64,000 nucleotides of DNA from Liminaster sp017519885 (GTDB lineage: Bacteria > Bacteroidota > Bacteroidia > Bacteroidales > UBA3663): assembly GCA_017519885.1 (NCBI GenBank), contig JAFWRO010000030.1, forward strand, positions 1 to 64,000. The letters are read 5' to 3'. Each line of letters begins with the position of its first letter. Positions within the stretch are counted from its first letter, which is position 1. A program made the translations under genes and the position numbers. The notes beneath the pieces are model-generated. The model ran no database searches and was not told the origin of the DNA. It saw only the letters and a list, made by a program, of their open reading frames with translations. This document shows positions 16,398 through 25,261 of this stretch, piece after piece.

Positions 16398-18143
16398 TCA
16401 GAGAGCCTTGCACTTCTCTTCGAGCCAGGTGCGGTCGGCTTCGTCAAGATGGGGCGAAACGGTGTCGAAGACGCGTTGGTTGTACTCGTTGAGCCAAGCG
16501 AGTTCGTCCTTGTCGAGCATATCCTTGACGACGCACGAGGTGTCGATGTAGCATAGCGTCAGTGTGTCGAGGCACTGGAACTCGCCCTGCTCCGTCGGGT
16601 CGCAGGGAGTGGCATCGGGTGCATCGGTGGCCACGTCGAAGGGGCGCACGAGCACCAGGTTCTCATGACGAATGCCGTATTTACCGCCCAGATAGATGGC
16701 GGGTTCGTTGGAGAAGATCATGCCGTCGCACAGCACCTGGGGATTGTGCTCCATACGAATTGACTCGGGACCTTCGTGTACGCCCAGGTAATGTCCTACG
16801 CCGTGCGAGGTGCCATGACGATAGGTCTTGCCGTCGCGCCAGAGGTCGATGCGTGCCAGGGCGTCGAGCTGGTCGCCACGTGTGCCGCGAGGGAAGACGG
16901 CGCTTGCCAGACGGATGTGTCCTTTCAGCACCAGCGTGTAGTCGCGTTTCATGGCATCGCTCACCTTGCCCACACCGATGGTGCGGGTGATGTCGGTGGT
17001 GCCATCGAGGTATTGTCCACCCGTGTCGATGAGGAGCAGGCCATCGCCGACGATGGGCGTGTCGTGTTCCTTTGAAGGCTCATAATGCGGCATGGCGGCA
17101 TGCTCGTTCCAAGCAACGATGGCCGGGAATGACTCTTCGCGGTAGAGGGGCTGTTCGCTGCGGAAGTCGATGAGTTTCTGCACCAGGTCCATCTCGGTGA
17201 GGGCTCTCCTGGCACAGGAGGTATCGTCGCACTGGTTGCAGAATGCCTTGCCATGCATCAGGGTGTCTTCCAGCCAATGGTAGAAGCGGGTGAGGGCTAT
17301 GCCGTCCTTCAACAGGGCCGACTTGTAGCCTTCGATCTCTACGGCATTTTTGATGCCCTTCATGAGCGGGATGGGGTTGGGGCCGACCATTGTGCGATAG
17401 GGGCAATTGGCAGCCTCCTCGTAGGGGAGAATGGATATGCCGAGGCCGGAAAGATAGTCGCGCACTTCGTCGGTGAGTTTCTCGTCGTGCACATAGATTG
17501 TCGAACCCTTGCGGCTCAGGTAGAGATAACTGATGAAGATGGGCGTGCAGGCAATGTCGGTGCCACGAAGGTTGAGAACCCAGGCTATCTCGTCGAGGGC
17601 AGAGAGCCAGAGGGATTTGCTGCCTTGCTCCTCTACGGCATCAAGCACGCGGCTGATGCGATCGGCAGTCTTTTCGCCGCTCAATGCCTCGGGGTAGATC
17701 TCGATCCTGTTCATTGGCAGCGACGGACGATCGTCCCAGATCTGGCTGATGAGGTTCACGTCGATATCCACTTCGTTGCCGAAGAGGATGCGGCTGTCGC
17801 CGCCCGTGCAGTTGGTGTCGTGCTGGGCCTTGTAGTCGTCGAGCCACTGGGCAACGGTGGGTACACCAGCCACCTTCATCTTCATCAGCTTGAAGGGCGA
17901 GTCGGCAAGCTGCTGCTCTCCCGAGATGAAGAAGCGGCTGTCGGTCCACAGCAGGGCCTCCTCCTGGGTGACAAGCACGGTGGCCACTTCGCCACGGAAA
18001 CCGCTGAGCCATTCTATCTCCTTCCAGTGGTCGGGGAGGTATTCGCTCTCGTGCGGATCGTTGTTTTCCATTATGTACAGATCGATGCCCTGCTTTTGCA
18101 TGAGCTCACGAAGTTGATTTACTCTTGACTGCGATGCTTTCAT
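16398..18143 (-). CDS. pepP: Xaa-Pro aminopeptidase (M24B, aminopeptidase P)
   Basis: It removes N-terminal residues preceding proline, using two metal ions in the cytoplasm. The 581-residue size is that of the longer, eukaryote-like aminopeptidase P with two creatinase-like N-terminal domains (from about residue 6). The C-terminal pita-bread domain has the metal ligands in DTGGQYLDGTTDITRT, HGTSHGVGHYLGVHEGP, SNEPAIYLGGKYGIRHEN and the final E region (TLTLCYID). A 29-residue longer frame exists, but the promoter at 18167-18198 lies inside it. It is the first gene of the operon with the PNGase F-like gene. Confidence 0.93.
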   Translation of the reverse strand: MKASQSRVNQLRELMQKQGIDLYIMENNDPHESEYLPDHWKEIEWLSGFRGEVATVLVTQEEALLWTDSRFFISGEQQLADSPFKLMKMKVAGVPTVAQWLDDYKAQHDTNCTGGDSRILFGNEVDIDVNLISQIWDDRPSLPMNRIEIYPEALSGEKTADRISRVLDAVEEQGSKSLWLSALDEIAWVLNLRGTDIACTPIFISYLYLSRKGSTIYVHDEKLTDEVRDYLSGLGISILPYEEAANCPYRTMVGPNPIPLMKGIKNAVEIEGYKSALLKDGIALTRFYHWLEDTLMHGKAFCNQCDDTSCARRALTEMDLVQKLIDFRSEQPLYREESFPAIVAWNEHAAMPHYEPSKEHDTPIVGDGLLLIDTGGQYLDGTTDITRTIGVGKVSDAMKRDYTLVLKGHIRLASAVFPRGTRGDQLDALARIDLWRDGKTYRHGTSHGVGHYLGVHEGPESIRMEHNPQVLCDGMIFSNEPAIYLGGKYGIRHENLVLVRPFDVATDAPDATPCDPTEQGEFQCLDTLTLCYIDTSCVVKDMLDKDELAWLNEYNQRVFDTVSPHLDEADRTWLEEKCKAL

Positions 18144-18166
18144 ATTCAATTGACATTTGGACGGTG

Positions 18167-18198
18167 CAAAAATACGATACTTTTTCGAAAAAGCCAAA
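18167..18198 (-). promoter_or_regulatory. pepP operon promoter
   Basis: TTTG (minus strand of 18195-18198), 20 bp, TATTTTTG (18167-18174), about 20 bp before the pepP ATG. Confidence 0.6.
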
Positions 18199-18234
18199 AA
18201 AATAGAACGATTTTTGCATTTTTCGGGCAAATTA

Positions 18235-18266
18235 TTTGTCCAACTTGCAGATTATTCATATCTTCG
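18235..18266 (+). promoter_or_regulatory. rpsU promoter
   Basis: TTTG at 18235-18238, 20 bp, TATCTTCG at 18259-18266 (one mismatch). The ~100-nt leader contains a small hairpin (CGCTTA...TAAGCG). Confidence 0.55.
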
Positions 18267-18372
18267 CACCCGCTTATCAAAGTGGTAAGCGACCGATGAC
18301 CCCAGGCTATAAGAAATGGAGATGTAAAAAAGGGAGCCGGGTGATTCGGGTCATTTAACAACCCGTACTGAT

Positions 18373-18567
18373 ATGATTATTGTACCAGTTAAGGAAGGTG
18401 AGAACATCGAGAAGTGCCTGAAAAAGTTCAAGCGCAAGTACGAGAAGACAGGTGTCATCAAGGAACTTCGTCGTCGTCAGCAGTTCAATGAGCCATCTCA
18501 GGTTCGTCGCAAGAAGATGGAGCATGCCATCTACGTTCAGCACCTCAAGGAGAATGCCGCTGAGTAA
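18373..18567 (+). CDS. rpsU: 30S ribosomal protein S21
   Basis: The 64-residue basic protein is part of the small ribosomal subunit. MIIVPVKEGENIEKCLKKFK, KYEKTGVIKELRRRQ and RKKMEHA are typical of Bacteroidetes S21. It is a single-gene unit with its own promoter and terminator. In this phylum S21 neighbours the anti-Shine-Dalgarno region and contributes to weak SD use, in line with the poor SD sequences seen here. Confidence 0.97.
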   Translation: MIIVPVKEGENIEKCLKKFKRKYEKTGVIKELRRRQQFNEPSQVRRKKMEHAIYVQHLKENAAE

Positions 18568-18610
18568 TTAGTTGCATCACCACCAAGGTCTGCATAAGAC
18601 CAGACAAAAG

Positions 18611-18652
18611 GGATTGGACAACACCGTTTGGTGAGTCCAGTCTCCTTTTTTT
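18611..18652 (+). terminator. rpsU terminator
   Basis: GGATTGGAC pairs with GTCCAGTCTCC around an inner hairpin CACC-GTTT-GGTG, followed by seven T. Confidence 0.8.
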
Positions 18653-18831
18653 ATGTCCTTTTTTCGATAATTTTAAAGGAGAATGACTGGTTTCTCACGT
18701 CAAATACTTTTATCAATTGCAAAAATCGCTATTCAAAAACGTCAATTTCGGTAAAAATATGTAAAAATGCTATGCCAATTTATTAAAAAATGTTCAATTG
18801 TCCGATTTTTAAGATTTATTTTGTGGAAAAA

Positions 18832-18863
18832 CCGCGTTATTTAAAAAGTTTTCCGTACCTTTG
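18832..18863 (+). promoter_or_regulatory. Glycogen synthase promoter
   Basis: TGTG at 18832-18835 and TACCTTTG at 18856-18863 with a 20-bp spacer precede the ATG at 18892. Confidence 0.55.
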
Positions 18864-18891
18864 CGCCCGAAAATAAGTGTTATTAGGTATA

Positions 18892-20559
18892 ATGAAGAAT
18901 TCTATTAAACCCGACTATTTGTTTGAGGTTAGCTGGGAAGTCTGCAACAAGGTGGGCGGCATCTATGCTGTTCTTTCTACCAAGGCAGCGACTTTGAAGA
19001 AACAGCTTGGCGACAATCTTTTCTTTATAGGTCCTGATTTGTGGGCTCAGCAGGAGTCTCCTTTCTTCGACCCCACAGCAGCATGCCCCGAACTTGACGA
19101 ATGGGCACAAAAGGCGAAAGCCGAGAATCTTAAAGTGCGTGTTGGTCGTTGGAAAGTGCCAGGTGAGCCTCAGGTTGTGCTTGTCGATTTCCGTCCATTA
19201 TATGCAACAAAGAATGCCATCTATGGTCAGATGTGGGAGTGGTATGGTGTCAATTCGATGGTCGGCTATGGCGACTATGATGAAGGATGCACCTTTGCAC
19301 ATGCTGCCGCACTGGTGATCGAAAGTCTCTTCAAGCATCTCTGTCCTTTGCGAAGCAATGCTGTGGCTCATTTCAACGAATGGACCACGGGTATGGGCGT
19401 TCTCTATCTCAAGCATCAGGTGCCTGCCATCGCTACGGTGTTCACCACCCATGCAACCTGCGTAGGACGCAGCATCTGCGGCAACAACAAGCCGCTTTAC
19501 GACTACCTGCACGGCTATTTCGGTGACCAGATGGCCGATGAACTCAACATGACCTCGAAGCACTCGGTCGAGAAGCACGCTGCACAAGAGGCAGACTGCT
19601 TCACCACGGTGAGCGACATCACGGCAACCGAGTGTACGCAACTTCTTGAGCGCACCCCACTGGTGACACCCAATGGTTTTGAAGGTGACTTCGTGCCCAA
19701 GGGAACTGCTTTCAGCCGCGAGCGCAAGGTGAGCCGACAGGCTTTCAGCCGTCTTGTAGAGTGTCTGACGGGACACGTACCCGCCGAAGATGCCATCTTC
19801 GTGGGCACTGCCGGCCGATGCGAGTTCAAGAACAAGGGACTCGACGTCTTCCTCGACACTATGGCACGTCTGCGCGACGTCAATCCCGAGCGTGAGATCG
19901 TTGCTTTCATCATGGTGCCGGGCTGGGTCGATGAAGTACGTGCCGATGTGCTCGAGCGTTATCAGAGCGGTTCCGACTTCATCACCGGACTCAGCGATCC
20001 CGTGTTTACGCACGCGATCTATAATTATTATGAGGACGCTATTCTCAGTCGTATTCATCAACTGGGATTCCAGAATCAGAAACAAGACAAGGTCAAGGTG
20101 ATCTACATCCCGTCATATCTCACGGGTGATGATGGATTGCTCAATCGCGATTATTATCTGCTGTTGGCAGGCCTCGACCTGACGATCTATCCAAGCTACT
20201 ACGAACCTTGGGGATACACTCCCATGGAGTCGTGTGCCTTCGGTGTTCCCACCATTACGACCAGCCTCTCGGGCTTCGGCATGTGGTGCAAGACCATCGG
20301 CAAGGACGATGACATCCTCGATGCAGTAGCTGTCGTATCTCGTAGCGATTCCAACTATGAACAGGTGGTTGGCAACATTGCCGACCTCGTGCTCCGTTTT
20401 GCCGAAGTGCCTCACACCGAGGTCAAGGCCATCCGTCAGGAGGCACGTCGCGTAGCAGCACGTGCAGGTTGGCACAACTTCATCAAGTACTACAACCAGG
20501 CCTATGACAAGGCTCTGAAGGAGGCTTCGCTCCGAAAAGGAATATTACAAGGAAAATAA
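18892..20559 (+). CDS. Glycogen/starch synthase (GT3-like)
   Basis: The enzyme extends alpha-1,4-glucan chains from a nucleotide-glucose donor. The 555-residue protein begins with the donor-loop region EVSWEVCNKVGGIYAVLSTK (KVGG motif), has FVGTAGRCEFKNKGLDVFLD at the start of the second Rossmann domain, and the C-terminal PSYYEPWGYTPMESCAFGVP with the conserved glutamates. This is the eukaryote-like glycogen synthase of Bacteroidetes, not bacterial GlgA. It is followed 39 bp later by the phosphorylase, giving a glycogen synthesis/breakdown pair. An ATG five codons upstream is less likely. Confidence 0.9.
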   Translation: MKNSIKPDYLFEVSWEVCNKVGGIYAVLSTKAATLKKQLGDNLFFIGPDLWAQQESPFFDPTAACPELDEWAQKAKAENLKVRVGRWKVPGEPQVVLVDFRPLYATKNAIYGQMWEWYGVNSMVGYGDYDEGCTFAHAAALVIESLFKHLCPLRSNAVAHFNEWTTGMGVLYLKHQVPAIATVFTTHATCVGRSICGNNKPLYDYLHGYFGDQMADELNMTSKHSVEKHAAQEADCFTTVSDITATECTQLLERTPLVTPNGFEGDFVPKGTAFSRERKVSRQAFSRLVECLTGHVPAEDAIFVGTAGRCEFKNKGLDVFLDTMARLRDVNPEREIVAFIMVPGWVDEVRADVLERYQSGSDFITGLSDPVFTHAIYNYYEDAILSRIHQLGFQNQKQDKVKVIYIPSYLTGDDGLLNRDYYLLLAGLDLTIYPSYYEPWGYTPMESCAFGVPTITTSLSGFGMWCKTIGKDDDILDAVAVVSRSDSNYEQVVGNIADLVLRFAEVPHTEVKAIRQEARRVAARAGWHNFIKYYNQAYDKALKEASLRKGILQGK

Positions 20560-20598
20560 ATAATTAATTAACATCATTAACCATTAACTTAACCTATT

Positions 20599-23157
20599 AT
20601 GAAAGTACAGGTAAGTAATACCAACGCCCCCGTGTGGCGCGATATTACCGTAAAGTCAAATCTTCCTGCTGAACTTGAAGGAATCCATACCGTAGCCCGC
20701 AACCTGTGGTGGTCGTGGAACTCCGATGCCCACAAGCTTTGGCGTGAGCTTGATCTCGATCTCTGGCGCTCTACGGGCCACAACCCACTTGCCATGCTCG
20801 AGACCATGTCACTCGATCGTCTCAACGAGATCGTTGCTGACAAGAAGCTCATGAAGAAGGTTGATGCAGTTGTTGCTCATTTCAACGAGTATATGGCTCA
20901 GCCGGTCAATACCAAGCGTCCTTCGGTGGCATATTTCTGCATGGAGTACGGCTTGACAGCTTGCCTCAAGATTTATTCAGGTGGTCTCGGCATCCTTGCC
21001 GGCGACTATGTGAAGGAGGCTTCTGATTCGAACATCGACTTCTGTGCCGTAGGTTTCCTCTATCGTTTCGGTTACTTCACCCAGACCCTCTCTGCCGATG
21101 GCAGCCAGGAGGCCAACTACGAGGCCCAGAACTTCGCACAGCTCCCTATCGAGCCCGTGAAGAATGAGGATGGCACACAGCTCGTGCTCGAAGTGCCTTA
21201 CCACGATGATATAGTTGTCTATGCCAACGTATGGCAGGTGAATGTAGGCCGTGTGAAGCTCTATCTGCTCGACACCGACCTCGACCGCAACTCCGAGTGG
21301 GACCGCAGCATCACTCACCAGCTCTATGGTGGTGACTGGGAGAACCGCATCAAGCAGGAGTATCTGCTCGGCATTGGCGGCATACTGCTCCTCAACAAGC
21401 TTGGCATCAAGAAGGATGTTTATCACTGCAACGAGGGTCACGCTGCCCTTATCGGTGCACAGCGTATGGCCGACCTCATCCAGAATGAGGGCTTGAAGTT
21501 CAACGAGGCACTTGAGGTGGTTCGCAGCTCGCAGCTCTATACCTGCCACACTCCAGTACCTGCCGGACATGACTACTTTGAGGAGGGCCTCTTCTACAAG
21601 TACATGTCGCACTTTGCTCCCAAACTCGGTATCGACTGGGCTGACTTCATGAACATGGGTCGTGAGAATCCAGGCGAAGGCAAGTTCTCGATGTCGGTAT
21701 TCGCACTCAACACCTGTCAGGAGGCCAATGGCGTATCCTGGCTCCACGGCAAGGTAAGCCGCGACATGTTTGCTCCCGTTTGGAAGGGCTATGCTCCTGA
21801 GGAGCTCCACGTTGGCTATGTGACCAATGGTGTTCACCTCCCTTCATGGGCTGCCAGCGAGTGGAAGGAGTTCTATGAGAAGCTCTTTGGTCCCAACTAC
21901 TATGAGACCCAGACTCAGGACGAGATGTGGAAGAAGATCTACGAGGCTGACGACGAGGAGATCTGGAAGATCCGCAAGGGCCTCAAGACCAAGCTCTTCA
22001 ACTTCATCAAGGAGGAGGTAGCCAACAACCTTCGCAAGAAGCAGGAGAATCCTGCCAAGATCCTCCAGGCTGTCAATGCCCTCAATCCCGATGCTCTCAC
22101 CATTGGCTTCGCACGTCGTTTCGCTACCTACAAGCGTGCACACCTGCTCTTCACCGACCTCGACCGTCTGGCCAAGATCGTCAACAACCCCGAGCGTCCT
22201 GTTCAGTTCATCTTTGCAGGCAAGGCTCACCCAGCTGATGGCGGTGGCCAGGGTCTGATCCGTCGCATCGTCGAGATTTCGCGTATGCCACAGTTCGTGG
22301 GCAAGGTTGTTTTTGTCGAGAACTACGACATGGACGTTGCCAAGCGTCTCGTTTCGGGTTGCGACATCTGGATGAACACCCCAACTCGTCCATTGGAGGC
22401 TTCCGGCACATCGGGCGAGAAGGCCATCATGAACGGTACCCTGAACCTCTCCGTCCTCGACGGCTGGTGGTACGAGGGTTACAAGGAGGGCGCAGGTTGG
22501 GCTCTTACCGACAAGCGTACGTTCCAGAACCAGTCGCTCCAGGATCAGCTCGATGCTGAGACCATCTACAACATGCTCGAGACTGAAATCGTGCCTCTCT
22601 ACTTCGCCAAGAACCGTAAGGGCTATTCGCCCGACTGGGTAAAGGCCGTCAAGGACTGTCTCTACAAGATCACTCCTCACTTCACCATGCGTCGTCAGCT
22701 CGACGACTACTACGATCGCTTCTACACCAAGGAGGGTGCACGTGCCCGCAAGCTTGCTGCCAACGACTACAAGCTGGCTAAGGAGATCGCCGCATGGAAG
22801 GAGAATGTGGCCGCCAATTGGGATACCGTTGAGATCAAGGAGGTTGTTCTGCCACAGGAGGATCTCGCACAGGGTCTCTCGATTGGCAAGTCGTACGCTG
22901 CTACCGTCGTTGTCGATGGCAAGGAGATTGCTGCTGACCTCGGCCTCGACCTCGTAATCGCCTCTTCGGGCGATGGTGCTGCTCGCAACACCAAGAGCTT
23001 CGAGATGGAGGCTGTGAAGCGTGAGGGAACTCTTGTAACCTTCAAGATTGACTTCCCAGTGAAGTATTCTGGTGCATACAAGATTGGTTTCCGTCTCTTC
23101 CCGAAGAACGCTAACCTGCCTCACCGTATGGACTTCGCCTATACCCGCTGGTTCTAA
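20599..23157 (+). CDS. glgP: Alpha-glucan phosphorylase (GT35, DUF3417 type)
   Basis: The PLP enzyme releases glucose 1-phosphate from glycogen or maltodextrin. At 852 residues it has the N-terminal DUF3417 module (NLPAELEGIHTVARNLWWSW), substrate-site segments FCMEYGL and KIYSGGLGILAGDY, HCNEGHAA, and the PLP lysine region EASGTSGEKAIMNGTLNLSV near residue 600. A C-terminal ~100-residue beta domain (from about 750) follows, as in this subfamily. It is translated downstream of the synthase and ends at a strong terminator. Confidence 0.93.
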   Translation: MKVQVSNTNAPVWRDITVKSNLPAELEGIHTVARNLWWSWNSDAHKLWRELDLDLWRSTGHNPLAMLETMSLDRLNEIVADKKLMKKVDAVVAHFNEYMAQPVNTKRPSVAYFCMEYGLTACLKIYSGGLGILAGDYVKEASDSNIDFCAVGFLYRFGYFTQTLSADGSQEANYEAQNFAQLPIEPVKNEDGTQLVLEVPYHDDIVVYANVWQVNVGRVKLYLLDTDLDRNSEWDRSITHQLYGGDWENRIKQEYLLGIGGILLLNKLGIKKDVYHCNEGHAALIGAQRMADLIQNEGLKFNEALEVVRSSQLYTCHTPVPAGHDYFEEGLFYKYMSHFAPKLGIDWADFMNMGRENPGEGKFSMSVFALNTCQEANGVSWLHGKVSRDMFAPVWKGYAPEELHVGYVTNGVHLPSWAASEWKEFYEKLFGPNYYETQTQDEMWKKIYEADDEEIWKIRKGLKTKLFNFIKEEVANNLRKKQENPAKILQAVNALNPDALTIGFARRFATYKRAHLLFTDLDRLAKIVNNPERPVQFIFAGKAHPADGGGQGLIRRIVEISRMPQFVGKVVFVENYDMDVAKRLVSGCDIWMNTPTRPLEASGTSGEKAIMNGTLNLSVLDGWWYEGYKEGAGWALTDKRTFQNQSLQDQLDAETIYNMLETEIVPLYFAKNRKGYSPDWVKAVKDCLYKITPHFTMRRQLDDYYDRFYTKEGARARKLAANDYKLAKEIAAWKENVAANWDTVEIKEVVLPQEDLAQGLSIGKSYAATVVVDGKEIAADLGLDLVIASSGDGAARNTKSFEMEAVKREGTLVTFKIDFPVKYSGAYKIGFRLFPKNANLPHRMDFAYTRWF

Positions 23158-23180
23158 TCCTCTGGATATAGATTCTATAA

Positions 23181-23220
23181 GCAAGCCGCCGAAGATTGTC
23201 TTCGGCGGCTTGCTGTTTTT
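23181..23220 (+). terminator. Terminator of the glycogen operon
   Basis: A perfect 15-bp stem (GCAAGCCGCCGAAGA with its complement, loop TTG) is followed by TGTTTTT. It may also serve the convergent dehydratase genes. Confidence 0.88.
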
Positions 23221-23243
23221 GCTGCTATTTAAAAACAAAAACC

Positions 23244-24416
23244 TTATTTGCGACAAAATTCCTTATACCCTAAGAAGAACTCGCGGTGGCCTAAGGCTTC
23301 AGATTTGGTCATTTGTCCATCGGCTACCTGCTCGATGCAGATGAGCAGTTCGTTCGCAATCTCTTCGAGCGTGGCTCCTTCCGAAATGATGCGACCTGCA
23401 TTGATGTCCATATCTTCGCTCAGATGCTCGAAGGTGATGGGGTTGGAGCAGACCTTGATGACGGGAGCGATGGCCGAACCTGCAACTGAACCGCGTCCTG
23501 TGGTGTAGAGCACAGCGTGACAGCCTGACGCCATCATTTCGACAATTTCGGCCGTGTCGCTGACGTTGGGGAAACCCCAGCGAGCCTCGCCGTCGGGTAC
23601 TACGTCCATCATATAGAGACCATTTGTGGAGGGGATTTCTCCTGGACGGATAAGCCCGTTGATAGTGCGACTGCCGCTCTTGGCATAGGAACCTAACGAT
23701 TTCTCCTCGATGGTGGTCAGACCACCCTCGGCATTGCCCTGCGAAAAACTGTCGTGACCCATCTTCTTGTAATAGACATCCGCCTTATGGATGCAGTCGT
23801 AGAGTTGTTGGCCCACTTTTTTTGTGGCACCGCGCTCACGAAGCATTGCTTCGCAGCCTATCAGTTCGCCAGGTTCCTCAAAGATGCAGGTGGCGCCAGC
23901 ATCGACAAGGCGGTCGAACGAGCGTCCCACAGCAGGATTGGCGGTGATACCACTGCACGCATCCGATCCTCCACACACTGTGCCGATGCACAGGTCTTGC
24001 CAATGCAGTTCAACTTTCGGAACTGCCTGGACAGCAGGTGTCATTGCTTTTATTGCTTCTACACCCTTGCTGATGGAACATTGGGTGCCACCTTCCTCCT
24101 GAATGACAATGAGTGCAGCCTCGCGTCCGCTCTCTTTGACCACTTCCAGAAGTTGATTACGTAGGAAGTTCTCACAGCCTAGCGAGACGATCACCACACC
24201 ACCCACATTGGGATGTGTGCAGAGTCGCTCCATTATCTCTTGCGCGTAGGCATTGGGAGCACAGCCACCGAATCCGATCAGATGGACCGGAAGAGCTTCG
24301 CTGTCGGTCTGTCGGGCAATCTGTTCTGCCACGTGATGGGCACACTCCACGAGATAAGTGACCACAATCACGTTGCGTATGCCTTTACGATTATCTTTTC
24401 TAATGTAGCCAGTCAT
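23244..24416 (-). CDS. UxaA-type dehydratase/hydrolase, large subunit
   Basis: The 390-residue protein is the C-terminal (catalytic) domain of the altronate/galactarate dehydratase family: VIVVTYLVECAHHVAEQIAR, GFGGCAPNAYAQEIMERL, LGCENF, CGGSDACSGITANPAVG and SNPITFEHLSEDMDINAG, with conserved cysteines for metal. Its partner SAF-domain subunit is encoded 14 bp upstream. In E. coli UxaA the two are fused (altronate to 2-keto-3-deoxygluconate). Separate subunits occur in this family, for example in sulfolactate sulfo-lyase SuyAB. Substrate is therefore open: altronate, galactarate or sulfolactate. Confidence 0.85.
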   Translation of the reverse strand: MTGYIRKDNRKGIRNVIVVTYLVECAHHVAEQIARQTDSEALPVHLIGFGGCAPNAYAQEIMERLCTHPNVGGVVIVSLGCENFLRNQLLEVVKESGREAALIVIQEEGGTQCSISKGVEAIKAMTPAVQAVPKVELHWQDLCIGTVCGGSDACSGITANPAVGRSFDRLVDAGATCIFEEPGELIGCEAMLRERGATKKVGQQLYDCIHKADVYYKKMGHDSFSQGNAEGGLTTIEEKSLGSYAKSGSRTINGLIRPGEIPSTNGLYMMDVVPDGEARWGFPNVSDTAEIVEMMASGCHAVLYTTGRGSVAGSAIAPVIKVCSNPITFEHLSEDMDINAGRIISEGATLEEIANELLICIEQVADGQMTKSEALGHREFFLGYKEFCRK

Positions 24417-24430
24417 AAGGAAATTTACTG

Positions 24431-24706
24431 TTATCTATCGGGACGCCAGATGTAGTCGGACTTCATATTCTGTACATGCACGTGTTCACCAGCTTCGATG
24501 TCTCGGGTGGCACTGCCGATAGGAAGACCATATTTCAGCACCTTTTCGCCTTGCTCGATGGCTCGGACGGCAACTTTGTGTCCGAAGTCGATGTCTTCCA
24601 GAAGCGTGAGGGCACAATCATCCGACAGTGTCACCTCCTGGCCTGCCTTGAGGTCGCAGAGTGCCACTGCCACGTTGTCATTCGGATGTAAACTAATCAA
24701 CTGCAT
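24431..24706 (-). CDS. UxaA-type dehydratase, small SAF-domain subunit
   Basis: The 91-residue protein is an SAF domain (VAVALCDLKAGQEVTL to PIGSATRDIEAGEHVHVQNM), matching the N-terminal part of altronate dehydratases or the SuyA subunit. It precedes the large subunit gene by 14 bp and is probably translated with it. A TTG four codons earlier is a weaker start. No uronate isomerase or reductase genes lie beside it to fix the pathway. Confidence 0.82.
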   Translation of the reverse strand: MQLISLHPNDNVAVALCDLKAGQEVTLSDDCALTLLEDIDFGHKVAVRAIEQGEKVLKYGLPIGSATRDIEAGEHVHVQNMKSDYIWRPDR

Positions 24707-24724
24707 TAATATATTCAAAAATAA

Positions 24725-24757
24725 AACCGCCCTTAGTCGTAATGACTTTAGGCGGTC
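24725..24757 (-). terminator. Terminator after the small lipoprotein gene
   Basis: On the minus strand GGACCGCC...AAGTC pairs with GACTAAGGGCGGT, followed by TTTTATTTTT. It separates the lipoprotein gene from the dehydratase genes. Confidence 0.7.
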
Positions 24758-24794
24758 CAGTGTTGTTTGTAGTGTAACTAAACTGTCGGTCTGA

Positions 24795-24995
24795 TTAGAT
24801 AGCAGCCTTTACAGTGTCAGCGATTGCCTCTACGGCTGAATCAGCCTGAGCAGCAAGAGTATCAGCAGCGGCCTCAACGGTCTCAACGGTCTCAACAGCG
24901 GCCTCAGTAGCCTCGGCTGCCTTCTCCTTAGCACCATTGCAAGAAGCAAAGCTAACTGCAACAAGAACACCTGCGAAAAGAACCAATTTCTTCAT
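24795..24995 (-). CDS. Small alanine/glutamate-rich lipoprotein
   Basis: The 66-residue product has a lipoprotein signal (MKKLVLFAGVLVAVSFASC, lipobox FASC). The mature ~47 residues are only A, E, T, V, D, K and similar (AAETVETVEAAADTLAAQAD), probably one long helix. At the DNA level the region is built from short direct repeats (CTCAACGGT). It resembles Lpp-like or entericidin-like tiny envelope proteins, but no family is assigned. Minus-strand TACCTTTG at 25073-25080 is the likely -7 box. Confidence 0.65.
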   Translation of the reverse strand: MKKLVLFAGVLVAVSFASCNGAKEKAAEATEAAVETVETVEAAADTLAAQADSAVEAIADTVKAAI

Positions 24996-25261
24996 AATTG
25001 TAAAAATTTTAAATTGTTTATTATTGTTTGATACCTTAAAAAAATTTGCACAACCTTATTGTTTTTGCGGCACAAAGGTAAGGTATTTTCACATTTGATG
25101 AATTGTTTTTTGCAATTTTTTGGCTATTTGGACGAAAAATGTTTACAAATTGGCAAAATTGTCACTTATAGGTTGAAAAATAAAGGTAATTAGAAACGAT
25201 TATCAGGGTTCACACAATAAATTGACTATTTGCACGTTAATATAAGTGTCCGACACAAAAT

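Noticed and set aside
18250..18360. tRNA-like folding upstream of rpsU
   Set aside because: Only one small hairpin forms; no cloverleaf, anticodon arm or T-loop sequence is present. No tRNA or rRNA gene was recognised anywhere in the window.
24407..24440. Frameshift splitting a single altronate dehydratase gene
   Set aside because: The two products have normal ends, a proper start codon and a 14-bp spacer, and separate subunits are known in this family.
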